Shown: positions 51,908-61,911, counted from the first letter of the stretch. The stretch: DNA of 64,000 nucleotides from JAGOUN01 sp040389005 (GCA_040389005.1 JAZKAS010000021.1:6025-70024); one strand, 5' to 3'. The notes: generated by a model from the letters alone, not told the origin. Translations and numbers: made by a program.

Positions 51908-52114
51908 GTCGCTGCTGGAGAGTTTTATTGGCCGTGCCTCAAAATTGGCATCGAAGTTGTTAGTGAAGTACAAGAAAAAATTGCTCGACTAAAAATTCCT
52001 AAAGGATATTCCATTCGTCCGGTACTTATTCATGTGAATGGCATATCGCCCGCAATAACGGAAAGCGGTTTTTTTACGCATTTGGTTACATTTGGAGATT
52101 TATTGTTCTTGTAA
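51908..52114 (+). pseudogene. 3' remnant of an AAA ATPase
   Basis: An open frame of 69 codons without a start reads VAAGEFYWPCLKIGIEVV, then KIARLKIPKGYSIRPVLIHVNGISPAITESGFF, split here as IPKGYSIRPVLIHVNG and ITESGFFTHLVTFGDLL. This matches the C-terminal end of about 480-residue ATP-binding proteins (EIEEKI...GFSIRPVLIHVNGV...YFxxIIDFxxLL). The upstream ~400 residues, including the P-loop, are gone. Confidence 0.75.
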
Positions 52115-52179
52115 ATTTTAGCTTAACTGTATGTTAAGAAATATTAGTTATAATTCCTAAAAGCAATAGGAATAAATCA

Positions 52180-54801
52180 ATGAAACATGCTCTTCTTAAT
52201 TACCTGAATGAAAAAATAGCTAAATCTAGCACCCACAGATTTGAGGTTTTCTTAAAAAACGGTGGGGCGTGCGTATTTTATACAGTTGAACGCTCGAGGA
52301 AAGAAGGAAATTATTCCGCACTTTATCTTAGATGGTTTCACGAACCTCTTTCATTTACACAAAAATTTTCTTCAGAAGAATACCAATTAACAGAAACTCA
52401 TTTAACGCTGGATAATAATAAAGAAGATACTCATGCGACTTATGAATTTGAAAATAAAAAAAACAAGCAGATAAAAAGAGTTCGCGTTTATAATATCAAC
52501 AGGATAACGTCTGGTTACGTTACTTTAAAGAATGACAAAGAAGATGAAGAAAATAAAGAAACTTTTTCTTTCGAAGAATTTAAAAAAATTGCCAACTCAG
52601 GTTTCATGAACAGCATTGTTGATTATCAAATGCTTTTTGAAAGTCTTTCCAAGGAACAGGCAGAAAAACGCAATCAACTTGAAACAGAATTAAATGCACA
52701 CGTACAGTCTTTTCATACGCTTCTTGGTATCGTTGAAAAAAATCATTTCGTTACCCAGGTTGAACGTAGTCAATTTCATGAAAAAATGAACAAAATGAAG
52801 GAAATTGTTGAGGAAATCTCGCAGGCTCATGCGGGTGACGTCTATAACTTATCTTTCTATGAAAAATGGAATGAGCTATTAGAAGAAGGAGCTTTGCCAA
52901 GCGAATTTTATTTTCCGAGAGAATCATCGTCAGGAATGACTACTTCTGAAAGAATAAGCAGCTCATCTGTGATTTCAAAAAAGAGTAACTCAAAAAAGAA
53001 AAACAAAAAAACAAAGCCTTCTTCCGAAAGTAATAGCGTTATTTGGGATGATATTTTTGAAGAATATGCACAAATAAATAAAGAATATCAAGATTTCCAC
53101 GAGGGCTTGCAGCAAGCTAATATTGATGTTGTCCGTAATTTGTATGATAGTGTTTCTCAACAACCTAATTTTAATTCTCATTTGATATTTTTCTTTGGAC
53201 TTCTCTTTTCATCTCATGACTCTACTGAAAAACAAAAGAAAGCATTAGAAATCAATACATTTTTTCTAGAAGAAAAAAAGGTAAAGCCATATATATTTTT
53301 ATTTGATTATCTTGTTAATTATGGAGCTTTTCTGGTTAAAGTTGTTGATGCTATGCTTCCTGAAATACAGCTTAGTGCTGCTGGGCTCTCTATTTTGTAC
53401 GGCCAGGCTGATATTTTAGAAATGCTTTTAAGACAAAAACTGAAAAATAATAATGGAATATATTTTCGAACTTCAAAATTAAATCGCGGTCAATGTGAAA
53501 TTATTGGCTTGTTAAATGTTGCTGAAATGATACAAAATTCTTTGCCTCCAGTAGGGGTTGGAGATACAAGTTATATTTCTGATATACAAAGCTGTGTGGA
53601 AATTTTATTAAAATATGAAGAAAAAATGTCATATGAAATTGCCTCAAATGCGATTCAAGTCACCACCAATTTTGGCGTCAATCTTAGTGCTAATTACAAC
53701 CAGGATGTACCACGAGCAGAAGATTCTTTGTTGCTTAAATGTTTAACCCGACAAGTGGCGGAATATTCAGATACTTCACGAGAGCGTTTTATGAAGGAAA
53801 GATGTCAGTTGTTATTTTGCGTGGTATTTGATGCATATACCGAAAACGAGTATCACTCGCCAGAAGATGCTTATGTCGGTATTGGTCGCTTTATCGCAGA
53901 GAAGACAGCTTTAATAGACACATTTGAAATGACACATTTGTTTTGTCATTATGTGTATTTTTGTCGTGATTTTCAAAAAGGTTTTGAGGGAGTAGAAGGT
54001 GAGAGAAAAAACACAGAAGCGTCTGTTGGTAATCTATACCTTGCTGCAGAGATCAAAAAAGAAATTGATGATTTTGAAACATTATTACTAGGGAAAGTTT
54101 TAAATTACTTTGAGCGTTTAGAAAACACCGAACAAAGAAATTGTATTCTATCTCTAGTTTATAAAGGAAATAACGAAGCTCCGGAATTTTTCATTATAGG
54201 AGCGTATCTTCTATCTTTCATGAAAATAGATGAAATTGCCGACTATGTTTGTGGATTAGAGTTCATCAATAAAGGTGCAAAAAACCCAAAAGTTGGTTTA
54301 TCCTATAATTATAGTTTGCCATTGCGATTGTGCACAAGTGAAAAACGTGCTGGTTTTCAGCAAGAACTAAATTCTGAGCCAAAAAAATTTGATGCGGTGA
54401 AAGCTCAAGAATTAGGTTTTTTAGTATTAATTCAAAAAACGATACAAACAATATGCAATGATATAATCATAAGTCGAGAAGCGCATAATATTGAAAGGTT
54501 TACTACTTTGCCTGATATCCTGTCTCAGCAGGAAACATGCTCTTATTTTGCTTTTGATAATCATCTGGATTTGTTAAAAAAAACACTCAAAAAAGCAATT
54601 ACGCCCGTTAAAGAAATGTTAACCGAAGAATTAGCGTCAAAAGAGAAAGCGATTTTTTTAAAAATTAAACAAATAATTCAAGAATTAGATGTTCGTTGGA
54701 ATTTGTTCCCTGATAATTCTTATGCTCATTATTCTGTTGCTTTGTGGCAAACACCGCCTTGTCCAGACGCAGGGGAAAATAATGTTAAGAATAATCTGTA
54801 G
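52180..54801 (+). CDS. Large orphan protein (873 aa), possible ankyrin-like segment
   Basis: A hydrophilic, mostly helical protein. Residues 130-230 are rich in charged heptad-like segments, 255-285 form a Ser/Lys-rich low-complexity linker (SSGMTTSERISSSSVISKK), and around residue 397 LSAAGLSILYGQADILEML resembles an ankyrin repeat. No signal peptide or membrane segment. Its size, AT-rich codons and lack of relatives known to me recall host-directed proteins of intracellular bacteria, but no secretion signal is proven. A good CAATAGGAATAAATCA region precedes the ATG. Confidence 0.7.
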   Translation: MKHALLNYLNEKIAKSSTHRFEVFLKNGGACVFYTVERSRKEGNYSALYLRWFHEPLSFTQKFSSEEYQLTETHLTLDNNKEDTHATYEFENKKNKQIKRVRVYNINRITSGYVTLKNDKEDEENKETFSFEEFKKIANSGFMNSIVDYQMLFESLSKEQAEKRNQLETELNAHVQSFHTLLGIVEKNHFVTQVERSQFHEKMNKMKEIVEEISQAHAGDVYNLSFYEKWNELLEEGALPSEFYFPRESSSGMTTSERISSSSVISKKSNSKKKNKKTKPSSESNSVIWDDIFEEYAQINKEYQDFHEGLQQANIDVVRNLYDSVSQQPNFNSHLIFFFGLLFSSHDSTEKQKKALEINTFFLEEKKVKPYIFLFDYLVNYGAFLVKVVDAMLPEIQLSAAGLSILYGQADILEMLLRQKLKNNNGIYFRTSKLNRGQCEIIGLLNVAEMIQNSLPPVGVGDTSYISDIQSCVEILLKYEEKMSYEIASNAIQVTTNFGVNLSANYNQDVPRAEDSLLLKCLTRQVAEYSDTSRERFMKERCQLLFCVVFDAYTENEYHSPEDAYVGIGRFIAEKTALIDTFEMTHLFCHYVYFCRDFQKGFEGVEGERKNTEASVGNLYLAAEIKKEIDDFETLLLGKVLNYFERLENTEQRNCILSLVYKGNNEAPEFFIIGAYLLSFMKIDEIADYVCGLEFINKGAKNPKVGLSYNYSLPLRLCTSEKRAGFQQELNSEPKKFDAVKAQELGFLVLIQKTIQTICNDIIISREAHNIERFTTLPDILSQQETCSYFAFDNHLDLLKKTLKKAITPVKEMLTEELASKEKAIFLKIKQIIQELDVRWNLFPDNSYAHYSVALWQTPPCPDAGENNVKNNL

Positions 54802-54815
54802 ATGAATAATAAGGC

Positions 54816-56171
54816 ATGAAGTTGTCAAATTTTAATAAAGAAACTATCACCGCCATCGCAACGCCTTCTGGCCGAGGCGGCGTGGGTATTGTGCGTGTTT
54901 CTGGGGCATTATGTTTAACTATCGCAAAAAACATGTTGGGTTTTGAGCCAAAAATACGTCATGCGCATTATTCGTCTTTTGTTGATCATTCAAATGAAAT
55001 TATTGATCAAGGTATTGCGTTATTTTTCCAAGCACCGAATTCTTTCACGGGTGAAGATGTGTTGGAATTTCAAGGCCATGGCGGACCTGTGGTTTTAGAT
55101 CGACTGTTAAAGTGTGTTCTGGAAAATGGTGCTCGATTAGCAAAACCTGGCGAATTTTCCGAACAAGCGTTTTTAAATAATAAACTCGATTTAACACAAG
55201 CCGAAGCCATTGCCGATTTGATCAATGCAGAATCGGAACAAGCTGCGCGTTGTGCGTTGCGCTCGTTACAAGGAGATTTTTCAACTCAAATTAATATAAT
55301 TGTTGATGAATTGATTAAATTACGCATGTATGTTGAAGCGGCGATTGATTTTCCTGAAGAAGAAATTGATTTTCTGACGCAAAGTCATGTGCTTGAAGAT
55401 TCAAAAAAACTAGTAGAAAAAATTAAAAATTTATTAGAAAAAGCACAACAAGGCGCACTTATTCGTGATGGCATTACCGTCGTGATTGCGGGTGAACCGA
55501 ATGTCGGTAAATCCAGTTTGCTTAATTTATTAAGTGGCCGTGAAAGTGCGATTGTCACAGAAATTGCTGGAACAACGCGTGATGTTTTACGTGAAAAAAT
55601 TATTCTCGATGGCATGCCGATTAATATTATTGATACCGCAGGATTGCGTGAAACCAATGATATCGTTGAGCAAGAAGGTATTCGCCGCGCGAAAGCTGCT
55701 TTATTAGAAGCCGATATTGTTTTGTATTTACTCGATTTATCTCGTGAAAAAGATATTGCATCTGCGATTGCTAAATTATCCGAAAATATTCCCAGCAATA
55801 TTCCAAGTATTGTTGTCCTCAATAAAATTGATTTAGTGAATCTAACCCCGGAAGTAGAAAAATCGTTTATCTATGTTTCAATCAAACAACAATTAGGCAT
55901 TGATTTATTGATAAGTGAACTAAAAAATAAAGTGGGTTATCAAACGGCCACTGAAGGTAATTTTATCGCGCGCCGCCGCCATATTGATGCGCTCAATCAA
56001 GCTCTGCAATGTTTACAAAAAGGCATTATGCAATTGGAAGTTTATCGTGCCGGTGAATTATTGGCAGAAGAATTGCGGGTTGCTCAAGAATCGCTCAGCA
56101 GTATTACGGGCGTATTTACTTCAGATGATTTGTTGGGTGAGATATTTTCTAGTTTTTGTATTGGTAAATAA
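54816..56171 (+). CDS. mnmE: tRNA modification GTPase MnmE
   Basis: Partner of MnmG in wobble-uridine modification. The 451-residue protein begins with the THF-binding domain (TITAIATPSGRGGVGIVRVSG), then a helical domain containing the GTPase: G1 GEPNVGKSSLLN, G2 region GTTRDV, G3 DTAGLRE, G4 NKID. The C-terminus ends in the invariant CIGK whose Cys is needed for activity. Usually it lies beside yidC at the origin; here it is 17 kb away, consistent with local rearrangement. Confidence 0.97.
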   Translation: MKLSNFNKETITAIATPSGRGGVGIVRVSGALCLTIAKNMLGFEPKIRHAHYSSFVDHSNEIIDQGIALFFQAPNSFTGEDVLEFQGHGGPVVLDRLLKCVLENGARLAKPGEFSEQAFLNNKLDLTQAEAIADLINAESEQAARCALRSLQGDFSTQINIIVDELIKLRMYVEAAIDFPEEEIDFLTQSHVLEDSKKLVEKIKNLLEKAQQGALIRDGITVVIAGEPNVGKSSLLNLLSGRESAIVTEIAGTTRDVLREKIILDGMPINIIDTAGLRETNDIVEQEGIRRAKAALLEADIVLYLLDLSREKDIASAIAKLSENIPSNIPSIVVLNKIDLVNLTPEVEKSFIYVSIKQQLGIDLLISELKNKVGYQTATEGNFIARRRHIDALNQALQCLQKGIMQLEVYRAGELLAEELRVAQESLSSITGVFTSDDLLGEIFSSFCIGK

Positions 56172-56213
56172 ACCCAACTCCATTATGCTTATTCTTTTTG
56201 GGAAATTAAGATA

Positions 56214-57455
56214 ATGATGAGAAAACTCACCCCCTTCTTTATTTGCTTTTTTGGCTCTCTTTTTTATGTTTATGACTATTTTTTGGCCGTTTCGCCGAGT
56301 GTGATGACACAAGATTTATTAACCACTTTTTCACTAGATGCGGCGGGATTAGGCATGTTAATCGCCGTGTTTTCACTCGCATCGACTTTTTTTCAAATTC
56401 CCGCGGGTGCGTTACTTGATCGCTATGGTGCTCGAATACTTTTAAGTGTTTCAGTTTTATTAAGCGGAATTGGGGTATTATTTTTTGCGACCGCAACGGC
56501 TTCGTGGATGCTAGGATTCGGTCGGCTATTAATGGGGATTGGCTCGCCGTTTGCGTTTTTAGGCGCATTGTTTTTGGCAACGCGTTGGTTTTCACATAAA
56601 CGTTTTGCGTTGATTGCGGGATTAGTTCAACTCGGTGGCGCATTGGGATGTATTGTCGGTGGTGGACCCTTGGCCTCGCTTATCAACCATATGGGCTGGC
56701 GAGAAGGTTTGCTAACAATTGCCTGGGTGACGATTATATTATCTGTATTTTTTTGGTTAATTTTACGTGATGGTGAAAAAACACTGACTGATATTCCTGA
56801 GGTAGACAACGCGCGTTTACGTGATACCTTTAAAGTTTCTCAAGTATGGTGGATCGCCGCGATTGGCTTTGTTTCTTGGGTGACGGTAACAGGCATTGCA
56901 TCTTTGTGGGGCGTGCCGTATTTAATGAAGGTGTATCATTGGACCAATGAACAAGCGGGCTACTGTACGGTTTTATTTTGGTTAGGCTTAGGCTTGGGTT
57001 CGGTGGTGATTGGTTGGTTTTCAGATTACATTAAAAGTCGCAAGATGCCGATTTATCTTTGTTTTGGCGTAGGCTTGATCGCATCGTTATTTTTTATTGG
57101 CGCGGAGCATGTACCTGCTTTTGTTATGATGAGCCTGTTATTTTTATTAGGATTTGCGGCTTCCGTGCAAAGTCTAACCTTTGGTATTGCCAAAGATATT
57201 ATTCCGCCGAATCATTTTATTGCGGCATCAGGACTCATTAACTTAGCGGCGGTATTTACTGGCGTCATTATGCAGCCATTGATGGGCTATCTCATGGATA
57301 TTCACGCGCATGCTCATGAAGGCGAGGTGGTGGTTTATCAGATCAGTGATTATCAAATGGGGTTTTCAGCGGTTTCCGTGGTGTTATTGTTAGGGTTGAT
57401 CGTGACATATTTCGGCTTAAAAGAAACGCGATGTAAAGTCGCTTATTTGAATTAA
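56214..57455 (+). CDS. Major facilitator superfamily transporter
   Basis: A 413-residue protein with 12 hydrophobic segments. The MFS loop 2-3 signature appears as AGALLDRYGARILL, and the second-half equivalent as GWFSDYIKSRKMP. ALFLATRWFSHKRFALIAGLVQLGGALG is typical of the family. Substrate cannot be told. Similar permeases of Legionellales are often called MFS transporters of the phthalate permease-like type. The gene starts 42 bases after mnmE. Confidence 0.88.
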   Translation: MMRKLTPFFICFFGSLFYVYDYFLAVSPSVMTQDLLTTFSLDAAGLGMLIAVFSLASTFFQIPAGALLDRYGARILLSVSVLLSGIGVLFFATATASWMLGFGRLLMGIGSPFAFLGALFLATRWFSHKRFALIAGLVQLGGALGCIVGGGPLASLINHMGWREGLLTIAWVTIILSVFFWLILRDGEKTLTDIPEVDNARLRDTFKVSQVWWIAAIGFVSWVTVTGIASLWGVPYLMKVYHWTNEQAGYCTVLFWLGLGLGSVVIGWFSDYIKSRKMPIYLCFGVGLIASLFFIGAEHVPAFVMMSLLFLLGFAASVQSLTFGIAKDIIPPNHFIAASGLINLAAVFTGVIMQPLMGYLMDIHAHAHEGEVVVYQISDYQMGFSAVSVVLLLGLIVTYFGLKETRCKVAYLN

Positions 57456-57517
57456 ACGCACTATCTTCATTCGTCGTTAACTGATATTTTACGCATAAAT
57501 TTACTAGGAGCACTATA

Positions 57518-60193
57518 ATGAGTTCTATCAATACGTTTAAAGCCATTCAAACCCTCACCGTTGATGACAAGCAGTATCAAATAGCGAGTTTAATCGAAGC
57601 GCAAAAACAAGGTTTGGGCGATATCAGTACATTGCCGATGTCCCTAAAAGTGTTGTTAGAAAATCTATTACGTTATGAAGATAACGAAACCGTGACCGCC
57701 GCTGATATTAAAGCGCTCGTCGAATGGCTTAAAACTAGAAAGTCGAGCCATGAAATTGCTTACAGACCGGCGCGAGTGTTGATGCAAGATTTTACCGGCG
57801 TTCCTGCGGTCGTCGATTTAGCGGCGTTACGTGATGCGATGGTCGCGATGGGCCAAGATCCTGAAGGTATTAATCCCTTATCAGAAGTAGATTTAGTGAT
57901 TGACCACTCAGTGACGGTAGATGCCTTTGGTAATACCAAAGCGTTTGGTGAAAACGTTCATTTAGAAATGGAACGCAACAACGAGCGTTATGAATTTTTG
58001 CGCTGGGGACAAACCGCGTTTAAAAATTTTCGTGTGGTTCCACCCGGCACCGGTATTTGTCATCAGGTTAACTTAGAATATTTAGCAAAAACCGTTTGGA
58101 CACGCGAAGTCGCTGGCAAAACATTTGCCTTTCCCGATACCTTAGTCGGAACGGATAGTCACACCACCATGATTAATGGATTGGGTGTTTTAGGTTGGGG
58201 CGTTGGCGGTATTGAAGCTGAAGCTGCAATGTTGGGTCAACCGATTTCAATGCTTATCCCGGAAGTCATCGGCTTTAAAATGACCGGCAAATTACCTGAA
58301 GGCGTAACAGCAACAGACTTAGTATTAACCGTAACACAAATGTTACGCGCCAAAGGCGTGGTAGATAAATTTGTTGAATTTTATGGCCCGGGTTTAGATC
58401 AATTACCCTTAGCGGATCGTGCGACGATTTCTAACATGGCGCCTGAATATGGCGCGACATGTGGATTTTTCCCCGTCGATCAAGAAACCTTAAATTACAT
58501 GACACTTTCTGGCCGTGATGAACATACGATTCATTTGGTGAAAGCCTATTCACAAGCGCAAGGCATGTGGCGTGATGCTCATACCCCTGAGCCTGTTTTC
58601 ACGGACACATTATCGCTGGATCTTTCTACCGTGGTGCCAAGTTTAGCCGGACCAAAACGTCCACAAGATCGTGTTGCACTTACACAAATGAAAACTGCAT
58701 TTGAAAAGTTATTACAAGAATCTAATAAAGAATCTGAAGTTAATAAAACGATAAAAGTAAACAATGATTATTCTATTCAACACGGCGCGGTGGTGATTGC
58801 AGCGATTACCAGTTGTACTAATACATCCAATCCCAGCGTATTAATGGCCGCTGGTTTGGTTGCGAAAAAAGCGGTTGCATTGGGCTTACAAAGTAAACCT
58901 TGGGTGAAAACTTCTTTGGCGCCGGGTTCAAAAGTCGTAACCGATTATTTAGATAAAGCCGGTTTGCAAACCTATCTCAACCAATTAGGATTTAATTTAG
59001 TTGGTTACGGTTGTACAACGTGTATTGGAAATTCAGGTCCGCTTGCTGACGATATTTCCAAAGCCATTTTGGATAACGATTTAGTGGTTTCAGCCGTATT
59101 ATCCGGTAATCGAAATTTTGAAGGCCGCGTGCATCCACTCACAAAAGCCAACTGGCTCGCATCACCACCGCTGGTGGTTGCTTATGCGCTTGCAGGAACA
59201 ACGCATATTGATTTAACAAAAGATGCTTTAGGCAAAGATTCGCAAGGCCGCGATATTTTCTTAAAAGATATTTGGCCAACCAATATGGAAATTGCATTAG
59301 AAGTTGCAAAAGTGGACGGCGCAATGTTTAGAAAACAATACGCAGACGTATTTGCCGGTGATAAAGAATGGCAATCGATTGCTGTTGCAAAAGGCAAAAC
59401 TTATCAATGGAATAAAAAATCGACGTACGTACAACAGCCGCCGTATTTTATTCATTTGCCAGCAGAACCAAAACTACTCACCGATATTTTAAATGCCAAT
59501 TTATTAGCGGTGTTCGGTGATAGTATTACCACTGATCATATTTCACCCGCTGGCGATATTAAAGCCAATAGTCCTGCCGGTGACTATTTAAAACAACACG
59601 GTATTGAAAAAATTAATTTTAATTCTTACGGTGCACGACGTGGTAATCATGAAGTGATGATGCGCGGAACATTTGCCAATATTCGCATTAAAAATGAAAT
59701 GGCTCCTGGCACAGAAGGCGGCGTGACAACGTACATTCCAGAAAAAACCGTCATGCCAATTTTTGATGCGGCGATGAAATATCAAACCACCGCAACGCCA
59801 TTAGTGATTGTCGCCGGCAAAGAATACGGCACTGGTTCATCACGCGATTGGGCAGCAAAAGGCCCTATGTTATTGGGTGTAAAAGCAGTGATTGCAGAAT
59901 CGTTTGAGCGTATTCATCGTTCGAATTTAATCGGCATGGGCGTAATGCCATTGCAATTTAAAGCGGGTGAAAATCGCCACACCTTAAAACTTACCGGTTT
60001 TGAAGTAATGACCATTCGTGGTATTGCAAAAGGAATCACACCAGGCATGGATGTTGATGTTGAAATTAAATATGCCGATGGAAGTGTTGTGAATACCAAA
60101 GTGATTTGTCGCATCAACACGCAAAACGAAGTGGAATATTTCCGTAATGGCGGGATATTGCAGTATGTTTTACGTAGAATGAAACGTTCATAA
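57518..60193 (+). CDS. acnA: Aconitate hydratase A
   Basis: TCA enzyme that interconverts citrate and isocitrate. The 891-residue protein has RPARVLMQDFTGVPAVVDLAA, VGTDSHTTMINGLGVLGWGVGG, and the [4Fe-4S] ligands in ITSCTNTSNPSVLMAAG and YGCTTCIGNSGPL. The C-terminal swivel domain includes YGTGSSRDWAAKGP. Length matches E. coli AcnA (891). Strong GGAGCAC ribosome-binding site. A hairpin at 60200 ends the transcript. Confidence 0.96.
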   Translation: MSSINTFKAIQTLTVDDKQYQIASLIEAQKQGLGDISTLPMSLKVLLENLLRYEDNETVTAADIKALVEWLKTRKSSHEIAYRPARVLMQDFTGVPAVVDLAALRDAMVAMGQDPEGINPLSEVDLVIDHSVTVDAFGNTKAFGENVHLEMERNNERYEFLRWGQTAFKNFRVVPPGTGICHQVNLEYLAKTVWTREVAGKTFAFPDTLVGTDSHTTMINGLGVLGWGVGGIEAEAAMLGQPISMLIPEVIGFKMTGKLPEGVTATDLVLTVTQMLRAKGVVDKFVEFYGPGLDQLPLADRATISNMAPEYGATCGFFPVDQETLNYMTLSGRDEHTIHLVKAYSQAQGMWRDAHTPEPVFTDTLSLDLSTVVPSLAGPKRPQDRVALTQMKTAFEKLLQESNKESEVNKTIKVNNDYSIQHGAVVIAAITSCTNTSNPSVLMAAGLVAKKAVALGLQSKPWVKTSLAPGSKVVTDYLDKAGLQTYLNQLGFNLVGYGCTTCIGNSGPLADDISKAILDNDLVVSAVLSGNRNFEGRVHPLTKANWLASPPLVVAYALAGTTHIDLTKDALGKDSQGRDIFLKDIWPTNMEIALEVAKVDGAMFRKQYADVFAGDKEWQSIAVAKGKTYQWNKKSTYVQQPPYFIHLPAEPKLLTDILNANLLAVFGDSITTDHISPAGDIKANSPAGDYLKQHGIEKINFNSYGARRGNHEVMMRGTFANIRIKNEMAPGTEGGVTTYIPEKTVMPIFDAAMKYQTTATPLVIVAGKEYGTGSSRDWAAKGPMLLGVKAVIAESFERIHRSNLIGMGVMPLQFKAGENRHTLKLTGFEVMTIRGIAKGITPGMDVDVEIKYADGSVVNTKVICRINTQNEVEYFRNGGILQYVLRRMKRS

Positions 60194-60199
60194 TTTAAT

Positions 60200-60227
60200 G
60201 TAGGGGCGAATTTTTTTTCGCCCCTAC
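60200..60227 (+). terminator. Terminator after acnA
   Basis: GTAGGGGCGAA / TTCGCCCCTAC, 11-bp arms around a six-T loop, followed by GATTTTTCTT. It begins 6 bases after the acnA stop. The GTAGGGGCG core recalls the dispersed repeat copies (GTAGGGGCTGG on the minus strand). Confidence 0.85.
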
Positions 60228-60314
60228 GATTTTTCTTACCCCGCCCTTCTATATCTTCTCTGCATAGACAGAGATAAATCTATTATTTCAATTTTAAAAG
60301 TAGGAACATTATGT

Positions 60315-61370
60315 ATGAGTGCATTAACAGCAAAGCATTTGCCTGGGTATCAAGTTTTTCTTGAAGAGATAACGACACATATTCGCACAGTTAGAATGCG
60401 TATTGTACAAGCAGCCAATAAGGAAACGATTTCCTTATACTGGTGGTTAGGAGAGCGCATCGTTCAAAATCAAAAACAACATAGCTGGGGTAAATCAATT
60501 GTAGAAAAATTATCACTAGATTTGAGACATCACTTTCCAGAAGCTAAATTTGGTTTTTCCCCAAGAAATTTATGGGATATGCGACGTTTCTACCTAGAAT
60601 ATAAGGATAATCCAAAACTGCGACGGCTCGTCGCAGAATTGCCATGGAGTCAAAATTTGCTCATATTAGGTAAAATTAAAGATAATGAGGAAAGGCTGTA
60701 TTATATGACAGCCACAAAAAAACAAGCCTGGACACGTGATACATTAAACGCTCAGATCAATTTGAAAGCTTATCAGCGGCATGTATTAGCTAACAAGACA
60801 CATAACTTTGAGGCAACTCTACCGCAACAATTAGCGGAGCAGGCCGACGCATCCATGAAAGATATCTACATGCTCGATATGTTAGGTATCACGGAACATG
60901 TGGTAGAAGCAGAAATCGAGCGCCGTATGGTGAGAAAAATAAAAGACGTTATTTTAGAGCTAGGGCTTGGATTTAGTTTTATTGGCAATCAATATCGTAT
61001 AGTCACACCAGATTCAGAAGTTTTTATTGATTTATTATTTTATAATCGCAAACTACAATCGTTGGTTGCTTTGGAAATTAAGCGTTCTAGATTCAAACCT
61101 GAACATGCAGGAAAAATGAATTTTTATCTTAATCTTTTAGATGAATTTGTAAAAGAGCCACATGAGAATCCTTCGATTGGTATTATTTTATGTGGAGAGC
61201 ACAGTAAATTTGATGTGGAATATGCGTTAAGAGGCATTGATAAACCAGTTGGTGTTGCCGGCTATCAATTAACGCGTGATCTGCCAGAAAAATTGAAAGG
61301 GGTGTTACCTAATGCGGATGAGTTGGAAGAGAAGATTTTATTTGAATTAGGTTTAGGAAAAAATAATTAA
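60315..61370 (+). CDS. DUF1016 (YhcG-type) PD-(D/E)XK nuclease family protein
   Basis: A 351-residue protein with the N-terminal DUF1016 winged-helix part (SLYWWLGERIVQNQ, GFSPRNLWDMRRFYL, LPWSQNLLIL). The C-terminal nuclease-like part has VFIDLLFYNRKLQSLVALEIKR, with Asp then Glu-x-Lys as the PD-(D/E)XK catalytic triad. Start ATG at 60315 with TAGGAAC upstream. The family is common as mobile or host-defence-associated genes of unclear function, and next to it are remains of a SIR2-like gene. Confidence 0.9.
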   Translation: MSALTAKHLPGYQVFLEEITTHIRTVRMRIVQAANKETISLYWWLGERIVQNQKQHSWGKSIVEKLSLDLRHHFPEAKFGFSPRNLWDMRRFYLEYKDNPKLRRLVAELPWSQNLLILGKIKDNEERLYYMTATKKQAWTRDTLNAQINLKAYQRHVLANKTHNFEATLPQQLAEQADASMKDIYMLDMLGITEHVVEAEIERRMVRKIKDVILELGLGFSFIGNQYRIVTPDSEVFIDLLFYNRKLQSLVALEIKRSRFKPEHAGKMNFYLNLLDEFVKEPHENPSIGIILCGEHSKFDVEYALRGIDKPVGVAGYQLTRDLPEKLKGVLPNADELEEKILFELGLGKNN

Positions 61371-61380
61371 AGAGGTAGTC

Positions 61381-61667
61381 ATGTCTCATAAAATTCTTTT
61401 AACGGGAGCGGGCTTTACGCATAATTTTGGATTGCCTCTTGCCAGATCAGTCCAGAGCCAATAGATTATTTCAAACAAAATTTAAAGACAAAATTAAAAA
61501 GAAAATCAAAAATTCTTTATGATCAGCTTTGCGGATATTATGAGGCTACGTTGAAAGATATTTTTCCTTTTGACTCTGAAAAAAATCGTTTCGATAAATC
61601 ATCAGAAATCATTGTTTCACAAACAGAGCTATGGAAGTCCTTGAAATCAAATTTTATTAATACTTAG
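61381..61667 (+). pseudogene. Broken SIR2-like (NAD-binding) gene
   Basis: The frame opens with ATG at 61381 after GAGGTAGTC and reads MSHKILLTGAGFTHNFGLPLARSV before a stop; here shown as KILLTGAGFTHNFG, the N-terminal NAD-binding loop of SIR2-like proteins. Another frame resumes with PIDYFKQNLKTKLKRKSK, then KILYDQLCGYYEATLKDIFP, up to TAG at 61667. The two parts are joined by deletion and frameshift, and more than half of the gene is missing. It starts 10 bases after the DUF1016 gene, so the two were probably one operon. Confidence 0.65.
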
Positions 61668-61734
61668 CTTATGAATACTAGATATTGTGTAGAATTAAAA
61701 ACAAATACTCTTTTTTTTAACCTATCCCGCGGAG

Positions 61735-61890
61735 GGGTTAGGGAAAAATTCAACGTAATATTCGCAAAAAATCCTTTCTTAGCCATAAATTTATTAGCTT
61801 CATCTTGCAGCGCAAGGCGAACAAATTCTTTGGTTGAATATCCCAATAATTCTGCGTATTCATATGCTTTTTGTGGGCTAACAATTTTTC
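61735..61890 (-). pseudogene. Possible remnant of a small antitoxin-like gene
   Basis: Minus strand reading from about 61890 gives GRKIVSPQKAYEYAELLGYS, then TKEFVRLALQDEANKFMAKKG. The EYAELLGYSTKEFVRLAL segment looks like a folded-helix DNA-binding antitoxin end. There is no proper start (a TAA separates MKA from the frame) and no clear end. Very low support for a defined family; noted because the 274 bases between debris at 61667 and the gene at 61945 hold nothing else except a hairpin. Confidence 0.3.
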
Positions 61891-61911
61891 TGCCTTAGGC
61901 TTTCATAAGAA

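Noticed and set aside
55385..55822. 145-codon minus-strand ORF inside mnmE
   Set aside because: Antisense of the conserved GTPase domain; low-complexity Ser/Ile-rich translation.
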